A DNA stretch of 15,644 bases, taken from positions 1 through 15,644 of the forward strand of contig JAQTRI010000032.1 of the NCBI GenBank assembly GCA_028711905.1, written 5' to 3'. The position numbers and the translations under genes are program-made. How positions within the stretch are numbered: position 1 is the first letter of the stretch; the number at the start of each line of letters is the position of its first letter. The notes beneath the pieces were generated by a model, which did no database searches, was not told the origin of the DNA, and saw only the letters and a list, made by a program, of their open reading frames with translations. Source of the stretch: Candidatus Wallbacteria bacterium. Its GTDB lineage: Bacteria; Muiribacteriota; JAQTZZ01. Of the stretch, positions 7,245-13,682 are shown piece by piece.

Positions 7245-8184
7245 TTCTCTGAATCTCCCCGGCCTGATTGATCAGCAAAGCGTTCAGACCGTTATTCTCT
7301 GCGAATTCCCGGGCGCGGGATTGACCCATAATCATAAGAGCTGTTGCCAGAGCATCAGCTTCGGCGCAGGTTGTTCCGTATACGCTGACACTCTCCATGT
7401 CGCTTGAGCAGGAACCGTCAAAAGGGGAGAGAATGTGAGAGATCAATTGTCCTTTGATTTCAAAGGAATTTTCGTAATCGCCTGAGGTGGCGACAGCGCA
7501 TTCTCCGCTGACGATAGACACAATGCCGTTTCCGGATGGGTGACGAACGCCAATCTGCCAGTCATGGTTTCCCTTTTTGCCGTATGATCGCACTTCCCCT
7601 CCAAAGTTGATGAGAAAACCGGTTAATCCGCAGCCGGATAAAAAATCCGCTGTTCTGTCCACGGCGAAACCTTTGACAATAGCGCCGAGATCCAGTTTGT
7701 GAGTGTTCGGAATGCGGACGAACTCATCCGTGACTTCTAAGCTCAAACCAGTGCTCTGTCTGATCAATGTCGAGATCTCCAGGCTGTCCGGCAGCCGGTG
7801 ATTCCCATCGTAAAACCCATAGGCTTCCATCAGTCCGCAGACACTCGGATCGAAAAAACCGCCTGTCCGGTGATGGAGTTCCTTTGTCAGGAGAAGGCAT
7901 TCGCTGAAATCCTTTGACGGCCGCTCGACACGCCCGGTTGAGTTGAGGATAAAAAGTTCTGATGTTGCGCAGTCCATCAGGAAATGGCTGACAGTGCCGG
8001 TAAGCACTTCTATGGCGCTGTTAAGGCAGGTGTCGGATTCTACTCCGCCCGACAATTTGATTTCCCAGTATGTGTTGAACAGGAACCCGCTTTTTTCATG
8101 GAAAGCAGGGGAAGCGGACTTGAGCAGAAAAACCGCTCCGGCGAAGATTATCGCTGCTGCCAGGCTATTTCTTATCTTTTTCAT
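7213..8184 (-). CDS. apbE: FAD:protein FMN transferase ApbE
   Basis: ApbE splits FAD and attaches FMN covalently to a Ser/Thr of target proteins outside the cytoplasm, using magnesium. The start is ATG 8184, giving a basic N-terminus and hydrophobic segment (MKKIRNSLAAAIIFAGAVFLL) with no lipobox Cys, so it is membrane-anchored or secreted rather than a lipoprotein. Family blocks occur in order: FNTYWEI (36-42), GGFFDPSVCGLMEAYGF (108-124), DLGAIVKGFAVD (165-176), NFGGEVRSYG, ATSGDYENSF (232-241), HILSP (250-254, usually HI-[IL]-[DN]-P) and EADALATAL (275-283), whose acidic and Thr residues bind the metal. The frame extends 18 codons further upstream without family support. It overlaps the preceding channel-like gene by 20 bases. 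No flavinylation target motif (S/T-G-A-T) was noticed in any protein of this window. Confidence 0.94.
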   Translation of the reverse strand: MKKIRNSLAAAIIFAGAVFLLKSASPAFHEKSGFLFNTYWEIKLSGGVESDTCLNSAIEVLTGTVSHFLMDCATSELFILNSTGRVERPSKDFSECLLLTKELHHRTGGFFDPSVCGLMEAYGFYDGNHRLPDSLEISTLIRQSTGLSLEVTDEFVRIPNTHKLDLGAIVKGFAVDRTADFLSGCGLTGFLINFGGEVRSYGKKGNHDWQIGVRHPSGNGIVSIVSGECAVATSGDYENSFEIKGQLISHILSPFDGSCSSDMESVSVYGTTCAEADALATALMIMGQSRAREFAENNGLNALLINQAGEIQRIGRQEIFSSN

Positions 8185-8863
8185 TGTTGATGGCGCTCTG
8201 CATCCACTCGCGCACCAGGTCTTTGCATCCAAGGCCAAAGGACAGGCCGCCGGCTAAGGCTACCATCATCACGAATCCAGTGAACAGGATTCTGATAAGT
8301 TCAGTGGCAACTCCAAGCTGATTGAGTGCTGCCATGGTGGTGAATACGAGAATCGACCAGCGGGCCATTTCGCCGAGAATGCGCGAGGAGCCGGGGGGAA
8401 GATGCAGCACGCGTACGGTTCTGTGGACTGTCCGGTGGTACTGGTTCCCGAGTACAATGCCGATGCCGATAATGAAAATCGCTATGACTACATTGGGAAG
8501 ATACAGGACAATGGACTGGAGCAGGGCAGTCAGTTGTTTCCATTTGAGAATATTGGCTGCGATAAAAAGAGTCAGTACAATGATGAACCAGCGCACGCTG
8601 AAACTCAAGAATTCCCCGGAACTTGGCTCTACGCCCTTTTTGGAAAGCAGGCGGAAAAATTCGGACTTTTTCATCCAGTTGTCGAGTCCTGTGTAATCCA
8701 TGAATCTTTTTGCGGCCCGGCCCAGGATAAAGGACAGGGTTAATCCGAGAATTGTAACCAGTAATGCGCCGATCACATCCGGAAGTGACACCAGAGTGTC
8801 ATGAAGGAACTGGTCTAAGGACGACACCGCGGTTTCCTTCCATGAATTCAGATAGTATTCCAT
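8165..8863 (-). CDS. Conserved-TM-helix (mechanosensitive-channel-like) membrane protein
   Basis: The protein has 232 residues if started at ATG 8863, which has AGGGG four bases upstream. A GTG at 8890 would add nine residues but has no ribosome binding site. Membrane segments lie at about 29-51, 87-106, 118-140, 168-184 and 190-210. Two helices carry the pattern of the 'conserved TM helix' family (VIGALLVTILGLTLSFILG, and LPNVVIAIFIIGIGIVLG). The final one, VALAGGLSFGLGCKDLVREWM, matches the Gly-rich pore-helix motif (AxxFGLGxxD) shared with MscS-related proteins such as CmpX. The soluble beta domain of MscS is absent, so the protein stops right after the pore-like helix. It is the first gene of the apbE cluster and overlaps apbE. 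A role in envelope stress or ion flux is inferred from the family only. Confidence 0.85.
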   Translation of the reverse strand: MEYYLNSWKETAVSSLDQFLHDTLVSLPDVIGALLVTILGLTLSFILGRAAKRFMDYTGLDNWMKKSEFFRLLSKKGVEPSSGEFLSFSVRWFIIVLTLFIAANILKWKQLTALLQSIVLYLPNVVIAIFIIGIGIVLGNQYHRTVHRTVRVLHLPPGSSRILGEMARWSILVFTTMAALNQLGVATELIRILFTGFVMMVALAGGLSFGLGCKDLVREWMQSAINNEKDKK

Positions 8864-8936
8864 AAAACCCCTGACAGTGACGGAAGCCACAGGTTATTAC
8901 CGGGAGCATGAAGTGTTCCAGGCTTTCCGGCATCTG

Positions 8937-8965
8937 ATTATATCATATCAGGTCCGCCGGTCTAA
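8937..8965 (-). promoter_or_regulatory. Possible promoter for the minus-strand apbE cluster
   Basis: Minus-strand TATAAT (8942-8937) is a perfect -10 box. The position 17 bases upstream has only a poor -35 (TTAGAC, 8965-8960). It lies in the divergent intergenic region, about 70 bases before the ATG at 8863. Confidence 0.4.
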
Positions 8966-8997
8966 AATTGCGCTTCTGAAAGGCCGATGGTTATGTG

Positions 8998-9963
8998 ATG
9001 AAGCCGTTCCCGGTTTTGATTTGCATCATGGCGTTCTTTTCGCAGCTTTCTGCTGTCACGATTGATGAAAGCCGGCTGCTGGATTCATATTACAACAAGC
9101 AGAAACTGCCCGCTGTTGTGCCCTGCCGCCCTGTCATGAAAAACAAGGTGTTTTACTTAGACCTGTCACTGGCCGGGCATTTTCAGTCCGACATTCATTA
9201 CATAGATTCCATTGATGACCTTATTGATCAGCGTTACAACGAGCGCAGCAAAAAGGCCAATGCTCTCAAACCCGAGATATACGGTGTTTATCAGCCTAAG
9301 ACCGAGAGATTGATATTCAGGCTTTCGAATCGTATCAGCGGGCATTTTTATCAGCGGTACAGCGCCGAGAATCGCTGGTGGAACGATTTTCAGGCGCTCC
9401 TCGGCGTGGGGGGGAAACTCTGGCGATGGGTGATCGCGCCGGAATTCCGGTATGAGGAACATTCCGGCGGACAGCTTTATTTTCGTGAACATTACCGGAT
9501 GTTCGGCGAATACAAGCATTTCGGGCTGGAGTACTGGTTTGATCTTTACAATTTTTACATTCAGGATGACCGGGATGCTAAGGAAACCAGCGTAGCACCG
9601 TATTTCATTTTTCAAAACAGCCGCTCGACCATGAAACTGGGATGCCGCTCCACACACAGGAGATCCCGCAGTGAATGTTACTCTTTCAACGAAATTATCC
9701 CTTTTCTGGAGGTTGCTGTCAGGAAGGACAGATGGGAATTCGAAGGGTCTGCATCCATGCCGGACAAGAACTTCAAGGAAATTCTGGCCGGGGATCAGCG
9801 AATGAGAGAGGACAATGTTACCCGTTACAACATGAGAATCTCGCATCTTCTTCATTTCGGCCGCTTTTTCATTGACTATGGAACTGAGGCCAAACGCTCG
9901 AATCTGGAACGATACACTTTTAATCAGCGCACTGCTGATGTGGGCTGGACATATTCATTCTAA
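8998..9963 (+). CDS. Secreted, probably outer-membrane beta-barrel-like protein, unknown function
   Basis: No named family is recognised. A signal peptide is clear (MKPFPVLICIMAFFSQLSA). GTG 8995 and ATG 8998 are adjacent possible starts; the nearest ribosome binding site, GAAAGG, is rather distant from both. The mature protein is rich in Tyr, Phe, Trp and Arg. From about residue 100 it has alternating-polarity strands separated by polar turns (LIFRLSNRISGHFYQRYS, LWRWVIAPEFRYEEHS, HYRMFGEYKHFGLEYWFDLYNFYIQDD, FIDYGTEAKRS), ending in an aromatic residue (VGWTYSF). That final Phe after an alternating strand is the signature recognised by the BAM machinery, which supports an outer-membrane barrel. 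It lies 43 bases upstream of a BamD-like lipoprotein gene and is probably cotranscribed with it. Confidence 0.72.
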   Translation: MKPFPVLICIMAFFSQLSAVTIDESRLLDSYYNKQKLPAVVPCRPVMKNKVFYLDLSLAGHFQSDIHYIDSIDDLIDQRYNERSKKANALKPEIYGVYQPKTERLIFRLSNRISGHFYQRYSAENRWWNDFQALLGVGGKLWRWVIAPEFRYEEHSGGQLYFREHYRMFGEYKHFGLEYWFDLYNFYIQDDRDAKETSVAPYFIFQNSRSTMKLGCRSTHRRSRSECYSFNEIIPFLEVAVRKDRWEFEGSASMPDKNFKEILAGDQRMREDNVTRYNMRISHLLHFGRFFIDYGTEAKRSNLERYTFNQRTADVGWTYSF

Positions 9964-10006
9964 AGGGAAACAGCAGGGAACCGACCCGCTGCATGGAGGT
10001 ATTTAT

Positions 10007-10864
10007 ATGGTCTTGAGAATATTGATCATTGCTGTGACGGTTTCTGCGGTGATTTTTTTCGGCGGGTGCGGCAAGTATCCGGTGGACAGCGGGCTGACTG
10101 CTACGCAGCAGTGGCTGGACTATGAACGGTACAGCGAATACAAGGTCGTGAAAAAGGAATTCATGGCCGGGAACTATGAGCAGGTTATCACCGATGGAAC
10201 CGAGTTTGTCAGGCATTACGCCAATGACCTGGAACTCGAAGTCGAGGAAATGCAGTATCTGATCGCTGAGTCGTATTTTCTTCTGGGAAGGTATGATTTT
10301 GCCGTGCGTGAATACAAAAAGGTGGCATTGAATTATCCCTACAGCACATTCTGTCCGCTTTCAATGATGGGGGAAGGCAATTGTTACAGGCTTTCGTCCC
10401 GGTACACACTCAATGAAGCTATCACGCAGTATCAGGCATTCATCGAAAAGTTCCCGCAGCATAATTCGGCGGCTGAAGCGCAGTTCCGCATCGGGGAGTG
10501 CCGATACAGGGCGGCTTCCACTGAAGTGGAATTTGATGCTGCCGTAGCTGATCTGAAAAAGACCCTGGAAAAATATCCGCTGACCCTGAACAGCGAGGTC
10601 AGCAGGCAGACCAACCTGTATCTTGGAAAGTGTTATGAGGAGAGGCCGGTTCCGGACTATCCGGTGGCCATTCAGTATTATCAGGCATTCGTGCTTGGGA
10701 ATGACACATATTTAGCCGGGGATGTATTTTATCGCATCGGTGTGCTTTACCAGGAAAAACTTCTTGACAGCGCAGAGGCTAAGAACGCTTATTATTCGGT
10801 GATAACGCATTTTGCCAACAGTACTTACTACAACGAGGCTCTGGTGCGCTATAATGCGCTGTGA
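10007..10864 (+). CDS. TPR-repeat outer-membrane lipoprotein, BamD-like
   Basis: The 285-residue protein begins at ATG 10007 behind GGAGG. Longer upstream frame is unsupported, being the end of the barrel-like gene in another frame. The N-terminus MVLRILIIAVTVSAVIFFGGC is a lipoprotein signal peptide with the lipidated Cys at residue 21. After it come tetratricopeptide-type repeats (for example AESYFLLGRYDFAVREYKKVALNYPYS, then LNEAITQYQAFIEKFPQHNSAAEAQFRIGECRY, and VAIQYYQAFVLGNDTYLAGDVFYRIGVLY). The repeat order and Pro-Tyr/Pro-Gln turns resemble BamD/YfiO, the lipoprotein that helps BamA insert outer-membrane proteins. It is somewhat longer than typical BamD (about 245), so a YbgF/CpoB-like or generic TPR lipoprotein remains possible. 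It is implied evidence of an outer membrane. Confidence 0.82.
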   Translation: MVLRILIIAVTVSAVIFFGGCGKYPVDSGLTATQQWLDYERYSEYKVVKKEFMAGNYEQVITDGTEFVRHYANDLELEVEEMQYLIAESYFLLGRYDFAVREYKKVALNYPYSTFCPLSMMGEGNCYRLSSRYTLNEAITQYQAFIEKFPQHNSAAEAQFRIGECRYRAASTEVEFDAAVADLKKTLEKYPLTLNSEVSRQTNLYLGKCYEERPVPDYPVAIQYYQAFVLGNDTYLAGDVFYRIGVLYQEKLLDSAEAKNAYYSVITHFANSTYYNEALVRYNAL

Positions 10865-10901
10865 ACAGTAATTGGTGAACGGTGAATGGTAACTGGTAGA
10901 A
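10860..10901 (+). repeat. Heptanucleotide repeat array (GGTGAAT-type), forward orientation
   Basis: Six consecutive 7-base units start at the stop codon of the lipoprotein gene: TGTGAAC, AGTAATT, GGTGAAC, GGTGAAT, GGTAACT, GGTAGAA. They are imperfect but in strict 7-base phase. They resemble the short tandem heptamer repeats known between genes in cyanobacteria and some other bacteria. Confidence 0.6.
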
Positions 10902-10925
10902 AACGGAAAACTCAGAGAATTTATC

Positions 10926-10953
10926 TTGACTCCTGATTTTATTGCTGTATCTT
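10926..10953 (+). promoter_or_regulatory. Possible sigma-70-type promoter for the gene at 11068
   Basis: TTGACT (10926-10931), a 16-base spacer and TATCTT (10948-10953) give a plausible promoter. The message would have a leader of about 108 bases, which would include the reverse-oriented heptamer array. Confidence 0.45.
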
Positions 10954-10997
10954 TGAACTATAGAATTCAGTGTGTCATCAAGCGACAGTATTTAAGT

Positions 10998-11018
10998 ACC
11001 AAAGACCAATCACCAAGT
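10998..11018 (-). repeat. Heptanucleotide repeat array, reverse orientation
   Basis: Three in-phase units, ACCAAAG, ACCAATC and ACCAAGT, read on the minus strand in GGT phase as GGTGATT and GGTCTTT. They are related to the forward array at 10860-10901 and form an inverted pair with it across the putative promoter. Confidence 0.5.
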
Positions 11019-11067
11019 TATCGTGCGCAGTAGGCATAGGGAAAAAAACACCCCGAGGGGAAAAACC

Positions 11068-11808
11068 ATGCTGAAAAAAATCATCACTGTCCTGACACTC
11101 ACAGCGGCGCTCTGCACCGCTAAGGCCGAAAACAATCCCAGTCTCAGTCAGCAGAACATTCAGGAACTTTTTTCCGTTGTCACTGAATACTGCCAGCACA
11201 AAATGGCTGCAGGCGATGAGATGGAAAAAGAAGTTTTCGGTTTCATGCTCAATGCAATCGAACAGAAAAACGCTTTGCGCGTAGCTGCCCAGTATGACAC
11301 GGGCCGCGTGTGGTTCATCGAACCGCAGACCGGTATTCACATCATGGTGGTGCCAAAATCTTACATGGTGGAAGATCGTGAACTGGCAGCCGAACTGTCC
11401 CGCATTCTCGGGCATGTCAATGAAGCTTTTTTCTCCGGCAAATACCCCGGTTACACCCCGGTGGGTGCCGAGATTCTTGTTGATCTTGCCACATGGACTG
11501 ATCCGACTGCACCCCGCAACTCGGTGAATGTGGAGTTTCAGGTTAAGTTCCAGAACAAGACCGGTTCATTCGAACTCGCCGATTTCCGCGGTCGGGTCAA
11601 TACGAATTTCAGTGAAAAATCCTTCAGAAATGTAAGCGACATTGAGATTCAGATCAAAAATCTGGAAACTGAGCTGACTAAACTCGAAAAGGAACTGGAG
11701 AAGGTTCAAAACTCGGATTCTTACAGTAAGGAACTGGCTATCCGGCGCCTGATGAGTGAGATTGAAGATGTGCAGCGGAGAATCCAGGAACTGAAAAAAA
11801 GCCTGTAG
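11068..11808 (+). CDS. Secreted protein with C-terminal coiled coil, unknown function
   Basis: The 246-residue protein starts at ATG 11068, seven bases after GAGGGG. It has a signal peptide (MLKKIITVLTLTAALCTAKA) probably cut after AKA. The middle region is mixed alpha/beta (for example RVWFIEPQTGIHIMVVPKSYM, then VGAEILVDLATW, then NVEFQVKFQNKTGSFELADF). The last 55 residues are a charged coiled coil (IEIQIKNLETELTKLEKELEKVQ, then IRRLMSEIEDVQRRIQELKKSL). I know no family for it. It has its own likely promoter and is closed by an intrinsic terminator, so it is probably monocistronic. A periplasmic, perhaps oligomeric, protein is the limit of what can be inferred. Confidence 0.72.
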   Translation: MLKKIITVLTLTAALCTAKAENNPSLSQQNIQELFSVVTEYCQHKMAAGDEMEKEVFGFMLNAIEQKNALRVAAQYDTGRVWFIEPQTGIHIMVVPKSYMVEDRELAAELSRILGHVNEAFFSGKYPGYTPVGAEILVDLATWTDPTAPRNSVNVEFQVKFQNKTGSFELADFRGRVNTNFSEKSFRNVSDIEIQIKNLETELTKLEKELEKVQNSDSYSKELAIRRLMSEIEDVQRRIQELKKSL

Positions 11809-11829
11809 TTTTAAACGGATTCAAACGGA

Positions 11830-11861
11830 AAAAATCCCCCTGGTAAATCGGGGGGATTTTT
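11830..11861. terminator. Rho-independent terminator, likely bidirectional
   Basis: AAAAATCCCCC (11830-11840) pairs perfectly with GGGGGATTTTT (11851-11861) around a 10-base loop, giving an 11-bp stem with a T-run on the plus strand and a matching A-run for the other strand. It lies 21 bases after the coiled-coil gene. Confidence 0.9.
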
Positions 11862-11901
11862 ATTTTAGCGTGGAATAGGGGGGCGCCTATTACAGAAGAC
11901 A

Positions 11902-11953
11902 CCGGGGACTGGCCGTTCCCAGATCCGCTGCTCAAGCCACGGCCTGTCCCCGC
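11902..11953 (+). repeat. REP-like palindromic repeat, copy 1
   Basis: CGGGGACTGGCCGT (from 11903) and ACGGCCTGTCCCCG (ending 11952) are 14-base arms, complementary except at one position, with an unpaired middle of about 22 bases. The whole unit recurs at 12301-12353. This is the form of REP elements mobilised by RAYT (Y1-type) transposases; no such transposase gene lies in the window. Confidence 0.75.
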
Positions 11954-12011
11954 CAAAGCTATGCGTATTTTCAATCGCCCTGCCTGCCCGGCGCAGCTAT
12001 TGCGGAGCCGG

Positions 12012-12040
12012 GTCCCCGCCAGCAATTGGGTTCCGGGGAC
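12012..12040. repeat. Outward-facing heptamers of the REP-like element
   Basis: GTCCCCG (12012-12018) and CGGGGAC (12034-12040) are the same terminal heptamers as in the two full copies but in the opposite arrangement. They can pair with each other and may be a partial or recombined copy. Confidence 0.5.
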
Positions 12041-12157
12041 TGACGCTGATCTGGTGGTGGTGATTGGTTACGCTACCAGCCACCAAAATATTTTTCATAT
12101 TTTTTTCTGAAAATGCACATTCATAACAGGTTGCTGAAAAGCGACATCTGACTCGCT

Positions 12158-12197
12158 TGTAGTAAAATTACTACAAATTTGTAGTAATTTTACTACA
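12158..12197. repeat. Perfect 40-bp palindrome built from two 18-bp near-palindromes
   Basis: TGTAGTAAAATTACTACA (12158-12175), then AATT, then its exact reverse complement TGTAGTAATTTTACTACA (12180-12197). The half-site TGTAGTAA or TTACTACA occurs four times. No U-run follows. It could be a cruciform or RNA hairpin, or an array of operator half-sites. Confidence 0.85.
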
Positions 12198-12300
12198 GAC
12201 AAAACCCTTTTTCGATCCTAAGATCTATGTATGCAGCTCGGGGCTGACACGGCAGGGGGCGGGAAGGCATGCATCTGGGACTTGCCGTGCCCCCCAGGCT

Positions 12301-12353
12301 CCGGGGACTGGCCGTTCCCAAATCCTTCTGCCCAAGCCACGGCCTGTCCCCGC
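12301..12353 (+). repeat. REP-like palindromic repeat, copy 2
   Basis: This is the second copy of the element at 11902-11953, in the same orientation, with identical 14-base arms and a few substitutions plus one indel in the central part. Sequence outside the element differs between the copies, which marks its borders. Confidence 0.75.
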
Positions 12354-12395
12354 TAAGAAGGAGAAAAAACAATTTCCCGTTAGAAGTCATGCTTA

Positions 12396-12442
12396 AGCGG
12401 CGCCCGGGCGTAAAACCCAGACCTTGACCCGGGCGCTGCGCT
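12396..12442. repeat. GC-rich hairpin
   Basis: GCGCCCGGG (12400-12408) pairs with CCCGGGCGC (12428-12436). AGCG (12396-12399) can extend the stem with CGCT (12439-12442) across a two-base bulge. It may be a structured RNA or another dispersed repeat; there is no T-run. Confidence 0.55.
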
Positions 12443-12650
12443 ACAAAACATGGTTCAGAGGGAAAAGGCAGTGTGCTCATTTTTCGGCCGGGATCGGGAA
12501 AAGTGACCCCAGGGATGATTGGGAAAATTACTTGCCATTTCCAATCAGGTGGTGGTGATGGCAAAGAAAGGGGGAGGAAAGGAGGTAATGCAGTGAAAGG
12601 GAGCAATGTTCGTGGATTGGGCTGGGTTTCGGGGGATAGTGGGGTGAGGC

Positions 12651-12679
12651 TGTACAGCTGTCTGATTTAAGGGTAAAAT
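12651..12679 (+). promoter_or_regulatory. Possible promoter of the ABC-3C operon
   Basis: TGTACA (12651-12656), a 17-base spacer and TAAAAT (12674-12679) lie about 40 bases before the SMEK gene start. The -35 matches the consensus at four of six positions. The spacing is ideal, and no other promoter-like pair was seen nearer. Confidence 0.4.
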
Positions 12680-12716
12680 GTCAGTAATGGAGAACATAAA
12701 GTAATGCGGTCCTTTC

Positions 12717-13682
12717 ATGAATAGGAAAAAGTGCTTTGATTACATTGAAGAGAAGCTGAATTCTCTTGCCTATCGCATAGAATCACTGGCAAGAGCTAAT
12801 TTGCTTGACTTAAATATTCACTCAGAGTTCTTTTTCAGGGACCTGATAAACCTGATCTTTGGATGGAAACTTGAAAATGTTAACAGCGTAATGCAAAACA
12901 CGCCGGGCATTGATCTGGAAGATACTATCAATAAAATCGTTGTCCAGGTTTCATCTACCAATACCAAAGCGAAAATCGAATCAGCATTATCCAAAGAATT
13001 TCTTTCAAAGAAAAAGGGGTATTCGTTTAAATTCATCTCTATTGCTAAAGACGCACGAACCTTACGGACCAAAACTTATTCAAACCCACACGGTCTTGTC
13101 TTTGATCCCAAAGAAGACATCTTTGACATTTCCTTGATCCTGAAGAAAGTCGTAGACCTTCCCGTACAAAATCTTGAGAAAATCCGTGTGTTCCTTGAGG
13201 AAGAGTTGGGAAATCCGAAACCATCAATAGACGCTGAGTCTAACATTACGGCAATCATTCAACTTATCTCTGAACTTGATCTGTCATCAGATTCTGCTCC
13301 TGTGCCGAAATCGTTTGAAATAGAGAAGAAAATTGTTTTCAATAACCTTGTCAGGGCCGCAGCATTGATCGAAGAGCACAAGGTCTATGTCCATCGCATC
13401 GGCAAGATTTATTCGGAATTTGACCAACAAGGCAAAAACAAGAGCCATTCAGTTTTAAACGGCATTCGCCGGGTGTACATCGATCTTGATTCATCCCTTT
13501 CTCCTGACGAGATCTTTTTTGATGTTATCAGTAATGTCATTCGAAAGGTTCAGGAAAGTGCCAATTATCAGCCGATGCCTCAGGAAGAACTGGAGTTGTA
13601 TGTGCAGATTCTCGTTGTAGACGCTTTCATTCGCTGCAAGATTTTTAAAAACCCCTCAGGAGAAAATGATGCTTGTTCCTGA
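12717..13682 (+). CDS. SMEK-domain protein with ABC-3C C-terminal region (ABC-3C component 1)
   Basis: The 321-residue protein is the first gene of a three-gene ABC-3C operon. The N-terminal SMEK domain covers about 1-145: YIEEKLNSLAYRIESLARANLLDLNIHSEFFFRDL is the usual opening, then the core PGIDLEDTINKIVVQVSS (63-80), KIESALSKEF and YSFKFISIAKD, ending at FDPKEDIFDI. The order G-I-D then strand VVQV is like PD-(D/E)xK nucleases of the Mrr type, but the usual K after Q-x is replaced by Ser (QVSS), so catalysis is uncertain. About 205-312 is an all-alpha region matching ABC-3C C-terminal domains (VYVHRIGKIYSEFDQQG, then VVDAFIRCKIFKNP). ATG 12717 matches the family start despite a poor ribosome binding site. 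The gene looks more AT-rich than those at 994-11808, which fits horizontal acquisition. Effector function is inferred. Confidence 0.85.
   Translation: MNRKKCFDYIEEKLNSLAYRIESLARANLLDLNIHSEFFFRDLINLIFGWKLENVNSVMQNTPGIDLEDTINKIVVQVSSTNTKAKIESALSKEFLSKKKGYSFKFISIAKDARTLRTKTYSNPHGLVFDPKEDIFDISLILKKVVDLPVQNLEKIRVFLEEELGNPKPSIDAESNITAIIQLISELDLSSDSAPVPKSFEIEKKIVFNNLVRAAALIEEHKVYVHRIGKIYSEFDQQGKNKSHSVLNGIRRVYIDLDSSLSPDEIFFDVISNVIRKVQESANYQPMPQEELELYVQILVVDAFIRCKIFKNPSGENDACS

Larger units (their letters stand above)
11867..12716. other. Repeat-rich non-coding island with no credible gene
   Basis: About 850 bases lie between the terminator and the SMEK gene. Open frames here are short, Pro/Gly-rich and unlike proteins. 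The content is inverted repeats: two REP-like hairpins (11902-11953 and 12301-12353), an outward-facing pair of their terminal heptamers (12012-12040), a CCGGC/GCCGG hairpin at 11988-12011, an AT-rich patch with a perfect 40-bp palindrome (12158-12197), a CACGGCA/TGCCGTG inverted repeat (12248-12289), and a GC-rich hairpin (12396-12442). G-rich sequence around 12545-12650 precedes a possible promoter for the ABC-3C operon. Confidence 0.7.

Noticed and set aside
9166..9855. Open frame of 229 codons on the minus strand opposite the barrel-like gene
   Set aside because: The plus-strand frame has a signal peptide and coherent strand pattern; the opposite frame has neither.
12158..12197. Palindrome as a telomere-resolution site or CRISPR-like repeat
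   Set aside because: There is a single copy, no spacers and no protelomerase or cas gene; the sequence does not match sites I know.
12158..12197. Palindrome as an intrinsic terminator
   Set aside because: The stem is AT-rich and neither strand has a T-run after it; a clear terminator already exists at 11830-11861.
12050..12562. Shared GGTGGTGGTGAT at about 12053 and 12548 as a repeat
   Set aside because: It is a short, simple-sequence match with unrelated flanks and is probably chance.
12193..12606. Open frame of 137 codons on the minus strand in the repeat island
   Set aside because: The translation is Pro-rich and low in complexity, it runs through the second REP-like repeat, it has no ribosome binding site and it resembles no protein.
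12473..12670. Open frame of 65 codons on the plus strand before the SMEK gene
   Set aside because: The Gly-rich translation arises from the purine-rich tract, it has no ribosome binding site, and a likely promoter lies inside it.
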